DNA of 64,000 nucleotides from an uncultured Bacilli bacterium. GTDB taxonomy: Bacteria > Bacillota_I > Bacilli_A > RF39 > UBA660. The first letter of the stretch is position 1; every line of letters begins with the position of its first letter. Below, in pieces: positions 57,005-64,000 of the stretch. Position numbers and translations under genes: made by a program. The DNA is taken from contig CANQZC010000003.1 of NCBI GenBank assembly GCA_947628235.1, forward strand, positions 49,260 to 113,259. The letters are read 5' to 3'. The notes under the pieces are model-generated. The model was not told the origin of the DNA. It made no database searches and was given only the letters and a program-made list of their open reading frames with translations.

Positions 57005-57401
57005 ATATCTGAGCCTTCTCCGCATTCTCTTCAATAAACCTTTTACGTGGAATAGAATCTGAACCCATTAAATCAGAAAATAACTTATCAGCTAAATCTT
57101 TATTGTTTATAGTTAACTGTTGGATGTCTCTAGTTTCCTCATTGACCAAGCAATCTTTCGTCTCCTGTACCGAAAGTTCGCCCAGTCCTTTCAATCTCGA
57201 CACTTGGTATTTATCAATATTATGAGTTTCTTTAAACTCTTGTAGCGCTTCATCATCTTTTAGATAAATAACTTCTTTATTATTCTTTAATCTAAATAGT
57301 GGAGGAATTCCCGCATAAATAAATCCATCTTCAATTAATTGTGGAGCAAAGTTCCAAATAAATGTATAGAAAAGATTCTTAATATGACTTCCATCGTCGT
57401 C
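56997..57401 (-). CDS. parE: Topoisomerase IV/gyrase subunit B (ParE), exon 3
   Basis: 134 codons plus stop, starting DDDGSHIKNL, so the joined TOPRIM motif reads SDADDDGSHI. It continues EDGFIYAGIPPLFRL, YQVSRLKGLGEL and ends RKRFIEENAEKAQIYV, the standard ParE C-terminus. The stop overlaps the parC start. See exon 1. Confidence 0.93.
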   Translation of the reverse strand, partial: DDDGSHIKNLFYTFIWNFAPQLIEDGFIYAGIPPLFRLKNNKEVIYLKDDEALQEFKETHNIDKYQVSRLKGLGELSVQETKDCLVNEETRDIQQLTINNKDLADKLFSDLMGSDSIPRKRFIEENAEKAQIYV

Positions 57402-57651
57402 CAGTAATTCTTATGTTTCCATAAGCCCTGACTATATCTTAATGTTATTTATATAACACGATACCCATTTCAAACTACGTATCAATAGTAGTCTTACTCT
57501 CCCGATCCGGAGATAGTCGATACAGGTTAATTACTTTAAGTAATTCTTCCCACGGTATTGCCATATGTTTCCACTTAGGTTCCACCGTTAGCTCATTTAT
57601 AATGAACCCCGTTGATAAACGGAAAAGGTATAACACAGCCAACTATTAATT
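57402..57651 (-). ncRNA. Second group I intron in parE (no ORF)
   Basis: 250 bases, the smallest intron here, placed inside the TOPRIM metal motif (SDA^DDDG). Exon 2 ends GCT, the intron ends G; GCU pairs with GGC about 12 bases into the intron. P7 halves GACTAT and AAGATATAGTC are visible on the - strand. It holds no endonuclease gene, so it is either decayed in mobility or moved in trans. Confidence 0.88.
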
Positions 57652-57885
57652 AGCATCGCTCATAATAATGATCTTACCATATCTAACACTATCTTTATCG
57701 TATATTAAATGTTTACCGTCCACGGATACTTGTAATCCAAAAGCACGAATCATGTCTTGAATCTCTGCATTCTTAGTAATTTTATCAAGTGTTGCCTTTT
57801 GAGTATTAAGAATCTTTCCTCTTACTGGCAACACTGCTTGAGTTTTATTATCTCGTGCATCTTTTAAATTTCCTGCGGCACTTAA
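57652..57885 (-). CDS. parE: Topoisomerase IV/gyrase subunit B (ParE), exon 2
   Basis: 78 codons: SAAGNLKDARDNKTQAV-type start, LPVRGKILNTQKATLDKI, and RYGKIIIMSDA at the end. This is the middle of the TOPRIM domain. Both ends are introns, so it has no start or stop of its own. See exon 1. Confidence 0.9.
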
Positions 57886-59056
57886 CATATAAAATATTTT
57901 TATATAGACTATTTCTTCTGTTTTATTTTTAAATAAAACAGCCTATCGTTTCGGTTTTCAAGTACTTCGTTTCCTAAAATACTGCCACGTATCAATAGTG
58001 ACCCTACTCCCCTACAAAGGGGATAGTCGTTACAGACTGGGTTTATGCTAATTCCCAATGTGCTCGTTCCCCTGTGGAAGGAACAATACCAGAACTAAAA
58101 GCTGGATTTATTTTTCCTTGCACTATTTGACTTATTCTTGTTTTATTTTTTGTTCCACTCCACTTAGCAGCACTTCTTACTGAATCAAATACTAAGCCAG
58201 TTTCTATATTTCTAACTCGAATAGCATTTGGCTGTTTACTACCTTTAGCTTGCGGATCAGAAGCATTTTCAAATAAACAATATTTTCTAACTACTGAAAG
58301 CGAACGGTGTAGTTCTTTTGCAATTTGATTATAACTAAATCCTTGGCTATAAAGTTCACGCATTTTTTTAATTTCAGCAACTGAGCACGCTCTTTGAGTA
58401 TTATTAGTACCTTTATCTCTTCCTTTTATTCCTTTAGAATAAGTTGCATGCCATTGTCGATTTTCTTCTGTATATACTTCAGGAAGAACGCCTAACCAAG
58501 TTTCATATCGCCAAACTTTTTGAAATCCTCGTTTTGAAATTATATTTTCAAATCTTTTGTATGCTTCTCTAAATGGAACACAAGCTCCATACATCATTCT
58601 GATTTCTTCTACTTGAGATAATGTTAATATAGCTCTTCCATTTGTTTCGTATTTATTGCCCTCTCCTCCAATAGTCATATTGTATCCATTTTTATAAGAA
58701 TCATAATATTGAATCCAATATTTTTCTCTTTCGTCTAATTTTTCTAAAGGGCATTCTTCTAAAACTTCGTAATAAAAATTATCTACACCATATTTTTTCA
58801 TTGCAGAATGAATTTGAGTATAGCTGTCTTGTCTTTCTGAAGTAGCTGAATTTCTATGAGCATACCATCTCATTTGAATATTAATACTTTGACCAATATA
58901 AACTTTATTATTTATATTGTTTTTAATTATATAAATTCCACAGATTTTTTTCAACATAAACCCCTTCCACGAGACTTTACCCTCGTTAGCCAATAAGACA
59001 TACTGACCCCTGACGATAATCAGGCAAAATAGGTAAGGGCGATGTGCCTTTTATTC
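57886..59056 (-). ncRNA. First group I intron in parE
   Basis: 1171 bases inserted just after the catalytic TOPRIM Glu-Gly. Exon GAGGGU pairs with GCCCUU about 16 bases into the intron, six pairs with U-G at the splice site, the clearest P1 in the window. P7 halves GACTAT and AAGAAATAGTC are present. The only suitable terminal G puts TTA AGT GCC first in exon 2. It holds a GIY-YIG gene. Confidence 0.88.
58043..58957 (-). CDS. GIY-YIG homing endonuclease in parE intron
   Basis: 304 residues from the ATG at 58957 with AAGGGG upstream; the frame to 58993 is intron core. GIY-YIG nuclease in the first 100 residues (CGIYIIKNNINNKVYIGQS, IQMRWYAHR, EREKYWIQYYDS, GYNMTIGGEGN). Two HTH modules (YSQGFSYNQIAKELHRSLSV and an earlier one) and a C-terminal NUMOD1-like segment (IRVRNIETGLVFDSVRSAAK) follow. 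Same nuclease class as in the polymerase intron but with different DNA-reading modules. Confidence 0.92.
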   Translation of the reverse strand: MLKKICGIYIIKNNINNKVYIGQSINIQMRWYAHRNSATSERQDSYTQIHSAMKKYGVDNFYYEVLEECPLEKLDEREKYWIQYYDSYKNGYNMTIGGEGNKYETNGRAILTLSQVEEIRMMYGACVPFREAYKRFENIISKRGFQKVWRYETWLGVLPEVYTEENRQWHATYSKGIKGRDKGTNNTQRACSVAEIKKMRELYSQGFSYNQIAKELHRSLSVVRKYCLFENASDPQAKGSKQPNAIRVRNIETGLVFDSVRSAAKWSGTKNKTRISQIVQGKINPAFSSGIVPSTGERAHWELA

Positions 59057-60322
59057 ACCCTCTACAATAAACAATTCGCACTCTTGTCTATTCTTACTAT
59101 AACAATCAGTCAATTTAGATGGAAGATCAAAAGCTTTTGTTTTCTTCTCAACCTTCTTTTCTGACTTACTCTTAACCGCCTCCCGCGCTTTCTTGGCAGC
59201 TTCTGCGGCTTTACGTGAGATCATAGCTTTCTCTATAATCTTCATTCCCTCTTGGGGATAAGTATCAAGCCATACTTCTAAATGTTTACTGACCGCTTCA
59301 TTTATAAAAGGATTATCTTCTGTTGAAGTGCATCGTACTTTAGTTTGACTATCATAACGAATATTTGGAGAAACAAGATTAAAAACTACTTCTATTCCCT
59401 CTTGGAGATTTGAACCCTCCAAATTTTTATCTTTAGCTTTTAATAGTCCTTGCTCTTTTGCCCACTTATTTAATGTGCGGGTGATGCAACTTTTAATAGT
59501 AGTATAAGGAACTCCAGCTTCAATATAACTATAATTACAAAATCCTGTATAGTTTGCAGTGGATTTTGTAGTATAAGTTAAACCAAATTCTAATTTTTGA
59601 CGTCCATCTTCTTCTTCAAAAAGTAAGCGATGATTAATTGATTCATAAGTATTTTTTAAATCTGTATCAATTAAATCATTTAAACCATTTTTATAATAAA
59701 TAGCTTCTCCATTAAGACAAAACTTAATACCAGAACACACTGCGGCCTTTTGTCTTAGCCACTCTTCTAATTGCTTTAAATCAATTTTAGGAGAAACAAA
59801 GAATTGTTCATCAGGTAAAAATGATACTTCTACACCATGTTTACTTTTGTCACATTTACCACTTTCTCTTTTTTCAAACATTCCATCATGGAAATAAACA
59901 GTTTCAAATTCCCCATCTCTCCATGTTGTAGCGGTAAGAAAATGAGAAAGAAAGTTAGTTAATGAACAACCAATGCCAAATGCACCAGTTGAAACTTTAT
60001 ATACTGCATCATCTGATTTATCATACTTACCAGAAGTATTAATATCACCATAAACCATTTGAAGAACAGTTCCATTATTTTTCTTCACATTTGGAAGAAT
60101 ACCTTGACCATCATCAGTTACAGTTATTTTATCAGAAAAAGTATCAATATATACTGAAGAACAATTTCCAATAAGAAATTCATCGACACAATTAGTAATT
60201 AATTCAATAACTAACTGATTAGGATTTTGATTTGACCCCAAATAAGTATCAGATCTAAGTCTTGTAAATTCTAATGGAGATAATTTTTGGATACTGTCTT
60301 CTGTATATTTATTATTAGACAT
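59057..60322 (-). CDS. parE: Topoisomerase IV/gyrase subunit B (ParE), exon 1
   Basis: 422 codons, ATG behind GGAGG. GHKL ATPase: ELITNCVDE (Mg-binding Asn), VTDDGQGI, TGAFGIGCSLTNFLS (ATP lid), then the transducer domain with KTK-type loop SQTKVRC. It ends at FIVEG, the start of the TOPRIM motif. The three exons give 634 residues, the normal ParE length (1905 bases, in frame). A TTGACA/TATAAT promoter lies 46 bases upstream of the start codon. With ParC it forms the phage type II topoisomerase. Confidence 0.93.
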
Positions 60323-60367
60323 AAACCTCCTTTATATTATCCCTCTCGGTTATTATTTTCTAATAAT

Positions 60368-60396
60368 ATTATACCATATTATTTTATTTGTGTCAA
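60368..60396 (-). promoter_or_regulatory. Sigma-A-type promoter of parE operon
   Basis: TTGACA, 17-base spacer ending TATGG, TATAAT on the - strand, directly after the terminator of the preceding gene. Confidence 0.92.
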
Positions 60397-60424
60397 AAAT
60401 AAAGCCCCTGCTATTGAGGGGCTT
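60396..60424 (-). terminator. Terminator before parE operon
   Basis: 8-bp stem AAGCCCCT/AGGGGCTT with a 7-base loop, followed on the - strand by TATTTTTG. The stop codon of the upstream gene lies inside the stem region. Confidence 0.82.
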
Positions 60425-60893
60425 CAATTTCATCATCATCTGGATAATCTCTGAACTCAACATGTTCACGCAGTTTTCTACGACCTGCAATAGTACGAGT
60501 GCAGAAATCTTTATAACCATCTTTCATAGCATAATATTTATCAATAGCTTCTTCATATTGATGATAAGCATGATCGGCTTGACGATAGAACAAATCCATT
60601 GCATATTCTGCAAAAACACTGGTAGTAGATAGATCATTTAGACTATCGTAGATATTATTATATGCGTTTTGGATTCCCTCATATCGAGCATATAGAAGAT
60701 TAGCTTTGCGTTTTTGTGCTTGCATATCGCATTTATATTCTGCAAAGCGGCAACCATCCCAACGATTTGCTACGTCATAATCTTCTTCATTAACCACGGC
60801 TCGTCCAATAAACTCACCATACTTAGTTGCTTTCTTTACAACCGACACTCCAGTCGATGAATCATAACAACTAAAAATAATTGTCCCTTTCAT
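60411..60893 (-). CDS. Hypothetical helical protein
   Basis: 160 residues from the ATG at 60893, whose GAGGAG site overlaps the end of the phosphoesterase gene. A short beta N-terminus (GTIIFSCYDSSTGVSVV) is followed by long helices rich in Tyr and charged residues, no membrane segment. Last gene of a three-gene operon closed by the terminator at 60396-60424. No family recognised. Confidence 0.65.
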   Translation of the reverse strand: MKGTIIFSCYDSSTGVSVVKKATKYGEFIGRAVVNEEDYDVANRWDGCRFAEYKCDMQAQKRKANLLYARYEGIQNAYNNIYDSLNDLSTTSVFAEYAMDLFYRQADHAYHQYEEAIDKYYAMKDGYKDFCTRTIAGRRKLREHVEFRDYPDDDEIEAPQ

Positions 60894-60894
60894 G

Positions 60895-61638
60895 CTACTC
60901 CTCAATATTAGCGACTGTTTTATACAACATTGTATATTTATTACCTATTTTACGATCATCATGCAGATGACCAAAATACCAATGTTTAAATTCTATATGC
61001 TTAGCAACAAGCTCTAAAAATTTTTCTGTTCTCTTATCTACTTTATCTTGATCAATGAAATCAAGAAACAAATCAGTAATTCTATTTTGTATATTAAATG
61101 GATAAGTATGAGATATGATATAATCTACTTTATTATCATTTTCTTCCAAGAGAGCAAACAAATCAGACATTTGTTTAATCGTCAATTGTTCATTTCTATT
61201 CCATGATAGTCCGTGTGCTATTCTGTAATCTTTATCTACTGAATAAGCGCCTGGCACGAATAAAAAAGTGCGGCCGCTAATGTTATATATCCCGCCCTCA
61301 TCTTTTATATAATAGATGTTAGGATATTCTTTCTCATATAAAACAGGATAGCCAAACTTATCTTTATCAACAGCCCAACCTACAGTTCCTACATGGTGGC
61401 TCCAATAACAATTATCATGGTTTCCGCGCATTACTAACCAAGTATGACCACTTTCTTGCATGTGCTTTTTCAGATATTTGGTATTTTTACTGAACCGCCG
61501 CACCATATGCGGACTGCCATATTCTAATCCTACATCACCAGCTAAAATAACAGTAGAATTATCTGGTGGTAGCTGTTCAAGAACAGCTCTCAAATTTGCC
61601 TTATATCCATGTAAATCTCCTACAACATAGATACTCAT
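60895..61638 (-). CDS. Calcineurin-like metallophosphoesterase
   Basis: 247 residues; ATG overlaps the upstream stop by 4 bases. Two-metal phosphoesterase signature: GDLHG at residues 7-11, LAGDVGLEYG, MRGNHDNCYWS, IISHTYPF and FGHLHDD. Such phage enzymes act as protein or nucleic-acid phosphatases (lambda PPase type or Ap4A-like). Substrate cannot be told from sequence. Confidence 0.92.
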   Translation of the reverse strand: MSIYVVGDLHGYKANLRAVLEQLPPDNSTVILAGDVGLEYGSPHMVRRFSKNTKYLKKHMQESGHTWLVMRGNHDNCYWSHHVGTVGWAVDKDKFGYPVLYEKEYPNIYYIKDEGGIYNISGRTFLFVPGAYSVDKDYRIAHGLSWNRNEQLTIKQMSDLFALLEENDNKVDYIISHTYPFNIQNRITDLFLDFIDQDKVDKRTEKFLELVAKHIEFKHWYFGHLHDDRKIGNKYTMLYKTVANIEE

Positions 61639-62435
61639 GTTAACTCTTCTTTCACAGCTTTCCGCATTACATAATATAAAACTTCATCAAGAATGTCAGA
61701 AGCAATCCGATTTTCTTTATCGGGAGATTTCGCCACAAAATCATTAGCCATTTTTTCAATATTAGCTAATGTATCTGCCGCAATGCTTTCTGCTTGTTCT
61801 TTTGTTAGTCCTAAAGCATTGCGTTTTGTTAATAACAACAATTCCCGCGTTTCTTCGTCTCTTGGATAGATACAATCTTTATAAGACGCACCATTGATAT
61901 ATTGTTCAGTAAAATATTCGATGCGAACTAAGTGAGATAATTGTTTAGGATCAAACCCAAAAGTCTCAATATAATACATGCGGCTGGGATATTCATGACA
62001 CAAAGCGTGGAATTTTTCTCTAGCCATTCCCGCCATACATTTAACCGCACGAGATGGATTTAATCTTGCAATCCTTTCATTATTATTAATGAGATAATCA
62101 TACTCTTCTTTATATTTAGAATTAACTAAAGCATATTTAGTAAAGATTACCTCAACAAAATTAATATTGGACTTCCGCATAATTTTGAAGTATTCCCGCA
62201 TATCTTTAAGATCACAGTGCTCTTCATTCTCCATCATAAATACTTTATTTTGCGGCTTACTATTCTTTACAATATCCTTAAAAGATGGAATCGTTAAAGC
62301 CTTAGTATCAATATCAGACTCTGTATCAGATATGCCATAATTCTGTGAACCTTGTAGGGCTAAGAAAAAATAATCATTTATATCAGGATATACACTATTT
62401 AAGTGTTCCTGTAGTCTATTAAAAATATTAGTCAT
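61635..62435 (-). CDS. Predicted nucleotidyltransferase
   Basis: 266 residues from the ATG at 62435 with AAAGGGG upstream. The Pol-beta-type nucleotidyltransferase motif is LQGSQNYGISDTESDIDTKA: GSxxYG followed by S/T-x-x-S-D-x-D. A helical C-terminal part follows. Similar predicted nucleotidyltransferases occur in many large phages; the substrate (protein, RNA or small molecule) is unknown. First gene of its operon, behind the promoter at 62457-62486. Confidence 0.85.
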   Translation of the reverse strand: MTNIFNRLQEHLNSVYPDINDYFFLALQGSQNYGISDTESDIDTKALTIPSFKDIVKNSKPQNKVFMMENEEHCDLKDMREYFKIMRKSNINFVEVIFTKYALVNSKYKEEYDYLINNNERIARLNPSRAVKCMAGMAREKFHALCHEYPSRMYYIETFGFDPKQLSHLVRIEYFTEQYINGASYKDCIYPRDEETRELLLLTKRNALGLTKEQAESIAADTLANIEKMANDFVAKSPDKENRIASDILDEVLYYVMRKAVKEELT

Positions 62436-62456
62436 GATAACCCCTTTCATGCTAAT

Positions 62457-62486
62457 ATTATAACATATTTTTCAATCTATTGTCAA
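62457..62486 (-). promoter_or_regulatory. Sigma-A-type promoter
   Basis: TTGACA, 18-base spacer, TATAAT on the - strand, directly after the terminator at 62488-62522; drives the nucleotidyltransferase, phosphoesterase and helical protein genes. Confidence 0.88.
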
Positions 62487-62487
62487 G

Positions 62488-62522
62488 TAAAAAAATAAAA
62501 GGAGACTAAAATTAGTCTCCTT
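62488..62522 (-). terminator. Terminator after small basic protein gene
   Basis: 11-bp stem AAGGAGACTAA/TTAGTCTCCTT with a very short loop, followed on the - strand by TTTATTTTTTTA. The stop codon of the upstream gene is in the stem. Confidence 0.9.
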
Positions 62523-62688
62523 CTTGCTGAGTACGTTCTCGCGCTTTTTGTTTTTCCTTTTGGCGAGAACGAATATTTTGTTTATCATGCTGTCTCCGCT
62601 TAGGAGGCTTATGACTAATTTTTTGAAAACTTACTTCATCTTCATCATCGAGATAATCCTCTTCATAGAAAGAAGGATCATACTTCAT
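62512..62688 (-). CDS. Small hypothetical protein, acidic then basic
   Basis: 58 residues if started at the ATG at 62688 (AAAGG eight bases upstream); a GTG at 62784 would give 90 residues but has a poorly spaced site. Acidic N-terminus (YEEDYLDDEDE) and strongly basic, Arg/Lys/Gln-rich C-terminus (RSRQKEKQKARERTQQ). Such a tail could bind nucleic acid. Unknown function. Confidence 0.5.
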   Translation of the reverse strand: MKYDPSFYEEDYLDDEDEVSFQKISHKPPKRRQHDKQNIRSRQKEKQKARERTQQEGD

Positions 62689-62795
62689 TATTATGCCTTT
62701 CTCGGACAATTTATGTGCTTGTTGAACTAGAGTATCAAAATTATGTAATACTTCTAAAGAATCAGATAAACGAATGATACTCACCTCTTAATATT

Positions 62796-62874
62796 TGGTC
62801 CGCCCTGGAGGACTCGAACCCCCACCAGTCCTAGGGTAGAAGCCTAGCGCTCTGTCCAATTGAGCTAAGAGCGG
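62796..62874 (-). tRNA. tRNA-Arg (anticodon UCU)
   Basis: Cloverleaf with acceptor CCGCTCT/AGGGCGG, discriminator A and encoded CCA, D arm GCTC/GAGC, anticodon stem CTAGG/CCTAG with loop CTTCTAC, and T arm GGGGG-TTCGAGT-CCTCC. The variable loop is a little long (7). It reads AGA, an Arg codon common in this AT-rich genome, and so may help translation in a host that uses AGA less. Confidence 0.9.
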
Positions 62875-63145
62875 ATAAACTATAAAGGTTAAGTTTTAAC
62901 ACTAACGTGGGTAAAACTTCCCATATAAAAACTCGGTTCAATTAAGAGTAGATTTTAGTGGTTACTTATCCGTTAGAGAGAACAGACCTACTCACCTACA
63001 AACTCGGCGTCCACCCTCACACACATTTATTCCTCAATGCGGCCTCTCTCCCGCAAAGAGTAGCTTGACCAGAGCCCACGGAGGAACATATGTTCACTAG
63101 CTTTAGCATACCCGTTGTCGTCATTAATTAACACTCTATAAGAGA
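62875..63145 (-). other. Gene-free stretch, possible structured RNA
   Basis: 271 bases between a zinc-ribbon gene and the tRNA. No ORF with a ribosome site. It is more GC-balanced than other gaps and contains a TGCGG/CCGCA hairpin (5-bp stem, 8-base loop, about 63037-63054) and a GGAACATATGTTC palindrome-like segment at 63083-63095. It may be a leader/processing region of the tRNA or a small RNA; nothing diagnostic. Confidence 0.35.
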
Positions 63146-63361
63146 TTAATTACGGTCAAAAATGTAGAAGTTGTTGCAAGTCTTGTTCTTCTCAAGATTG
63201 TCTCCACTACAAGCCATGACATTAGTCCCCTCGGGACGAATCATAGTACTGCCGCATTTACGGCACTTAAACTGCTTACCCCTGCGGTGACGGTGTTTGG
63301 GCTCGTTTACTAGTCCCGCATTAACTAGCGCACGTTGCATAGCCCCAAGATCAGAAGTCAT
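63146..63361 (-). CDS. Zinc-ribbon protein
   Basis: 71 residues. After a basic stretch (KHRHRRGKQ) comes a zinc ribbon: CRKCG, then C (MACSG) and C (KTCNN), ending with FYIFDRN. Similar small ribbons bind nucleic acid or RNA polymerase. It begins 3 bases after the SLOG gene stop, so is co-transcribed with it. Role unknown. Confidence 0.75.
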   Translation of the reverse strand: MTSDLGAMQRALVNAGLVNEPKHRHRRGKQFKCRKCGSTMIRPEGTNVMACSGDNLEKNKTCNNFYIFDRN

Positions 63362-63364
63362 TGT

Positions 63365-63730
63365 TCAGTCCCTTTCTATAATCTCATGAACAATTACCTT
63401 ACGGTTAATTTTTTTTGCATATTTAATAGTATATAAAGTACCAGTAGATTTTCCATTCCAAAAGGCAATAACAATATCACATGCTTTTACCATTTCTTCA
63501 TCTCGCACAAGCGGTGCTCTCTTACCAAATACTTTATAGTTAGGTTTATATTCTACTAATTCTATTCTGTTTCGTCTTGCCCATTCCGCAGCTAAAGTAT
63601 CTACGCCATTTGCCGCACCACTAATTACTTGTGCAATATTTGACTTATCTAGATATAAATCAAAATTTACACATTTAATATCGCGGGAACCTACTATAGC
63701 TATTATCGGCTTGGTAGTAATCTTTGCCAT
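63365..63730 (-). CDS. SLOG-domain (DUF2493/YspA-like) protein
   Basis: 121 residues. Rossmann-like nucleotide-binding fold: IAIVGSRDIK, VISGAANGVDTLAAEWA, KPNYKVFGKRAPLVRDEEMV, ACDIVIAFWNGKSTGT. This is the DUF2493/SLOG signature, GSR...SGxAxGVDxLA...GKxAxxxR. SLOG proteins bind or process small nucleotides and may sense NAD-derived or nucleotide signals. In phages they occur in nucleotide-metabolism regions as here; exact ligand unknown. Confidence 0.85.
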   Translation of the reverse strand: MAKITTKPIIAIVGSRDIKCVNFDLYLDKSNIAQVISGAANGVDTLAAEWARRNRIELVEYKPNYKVFGKRAPLVRDEEMVKACDIVIAFWNGKSTGTLYTIKYAKKINRKVIVHEIIERD

Positions 63731-63812
63731 AGTTCATACTCAAAGATAGAAGAAACAGAGTAGCAACGCCCACGATGGAAAGTAATCCAACAAAGGCCAG
63801 TGCTTTTTTCAT
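63675..63812 (-). CDS. Small membrane peptide overlapping SLOG gene
   Basis: 45 residues, ATG behind GAGGAG and overlapping the deaminase stop (ATGA). MKKALAFVGLLSIVGVATLF is a membrane segment or signal peptide; the hydrophilic tail is read in another frame within the first 56 bases of the SLOG gene. The strong ribosome site and ATGA junction support translation. Function unknown. Confidence 0.5.
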   Translation of the reverse strand: MKKALAFVGLLSIVGVATLFLLSLSMNYGKDYYQADNSYSRFPRY

Positions 63813-64000
63813 ATAATCTCCTCATATATATAAGAATTATCACCAGTATAATAAATATGTCTTATACCTTTATCTTTTAACGCCGCAAAACAAGCTGGAC
63901 AAGGTCTTGCCATTCCGATTCCAGATTTATGACCTGGACTGATTCGATAAATATAAACTCGAACTTTAGACCAATCAATCTCTTGTTCTGTTGGATGCGG
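63809..64000 (-). CDS. Cytidine/deoxycytidylate deaminase-like protein (5' end outside window)
   Basis: Open to the window edge; 63 C-terminal residues are visible. The zinc-binding half-motif RPCPACFAALKDKGIRHIYYTG (P-C-x-x-C, then strand) is typical of the CDA superfamily (dCMP deaminase or similar); the H-A-E half would lie upstream, outside the window. It fits with dUTPase in supplying dUMP for dTTP synthesis. Substrate cannot be fixed from this part. Confidence 0.75.
   Translation of the reverse strand, partial: PHPTEQEIDWSKVRVYIYRISPGHKSGIGMARPCPACFAALKDKGIRHIYYTGDNSYIYEEII

Noticed and set aside
58957..58993. Upstream start of the parE intron endonuclease
   Set aside because: These codons lie in the ribozyme core; the ATG at 58957 has a ribosome site and begins at the GIY-YIG fold.
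56997..60322. parE fragments as pseudogenes
   Set aside because: Three exons give a continuous 634-residue product with exact splice rules.
1..64000. CRISPR array, insertion sequence, integrase or attachment site
   Set aside because: No regularly spaced repeats, transposase or recombinase motifs were seen in the window.

Overview
This window is part of the genome of a large, AT-rich, tailed bacteriophage. Three things point to an anaerobic Firmicutes (Clostridia-like, probably gut) host: AGGAGG-type ribosome binding sites, sigma-A-type promoters, and an oxygen-sensitive class III ribonucleotide reductase (nrdD/nrdG). The lysis enzymes carry Trp/Tyr-rich wall-binding repeats common in Firmicutes phages. 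No integrase or repressor is visible. The host assignment is inference.

Layout. From 1 to about 30.97 kb everything is on the + strand and is the late module: a tape measure protein, several very large tail/baseplate/fibre proteins, a diversity-generating retroelement (DGR; target protein, variable repeat, template repeat, reverse transcriptase), more fibre genes, then a lysis cassette (amidase endolysin, membrane protein, BppU-like protein, holin, CHAP endolysin). Two terminators face each other at 30.97-31.13 kb. From 31.14 to 64 kb everything is on the - strand and is the replication and nucleotide module: RuvC-like resolvase, dUTPase, NrdG, NrdD, guanylate kinase-like protein, DNA polymerase III alpha, RecJ, primase, DnaB helicase, Sak4-like recombinase, an SSB-like protein, HTH regulator, DNA ligase, topoisomerase IV (ParC, ParE), a phosphoesterase, a nucleotidyltransferase, tRNA-Arg, a SLOG protein and a deaminase cut by the window end.

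The most striking features are two. (1) An intact DGR: the 142-base variable repeat at the end of a tail protein gene differs from its 142-base template at 20 positions, and every one of them is an A in the template. (2) Six group I introns split five replication genes (polymerase alpha, Sak4-like, an unknown FWWSEFDTYK protein, parC, and parE twice). All are inserted at conserved motifs and all can be joined in frame by the usual exon-U / intron-terminal-G rule. They carry four kinds of cargo: GIY-YIG, LAGLIDADG, an EDxHD-like nuclease, or little or nothing.

Regulation. Seven near-consensus TTGAC(A/T)-17/18-TATAAT promoters lie on the - strand, several directly behind a terminator. None was seen on the + strand, which fits host-polymerase early transcription and a different late control. 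The sequence is also strongly enriched in TGCGG/CCGCA, created by context-dependent synonymous codon choice.
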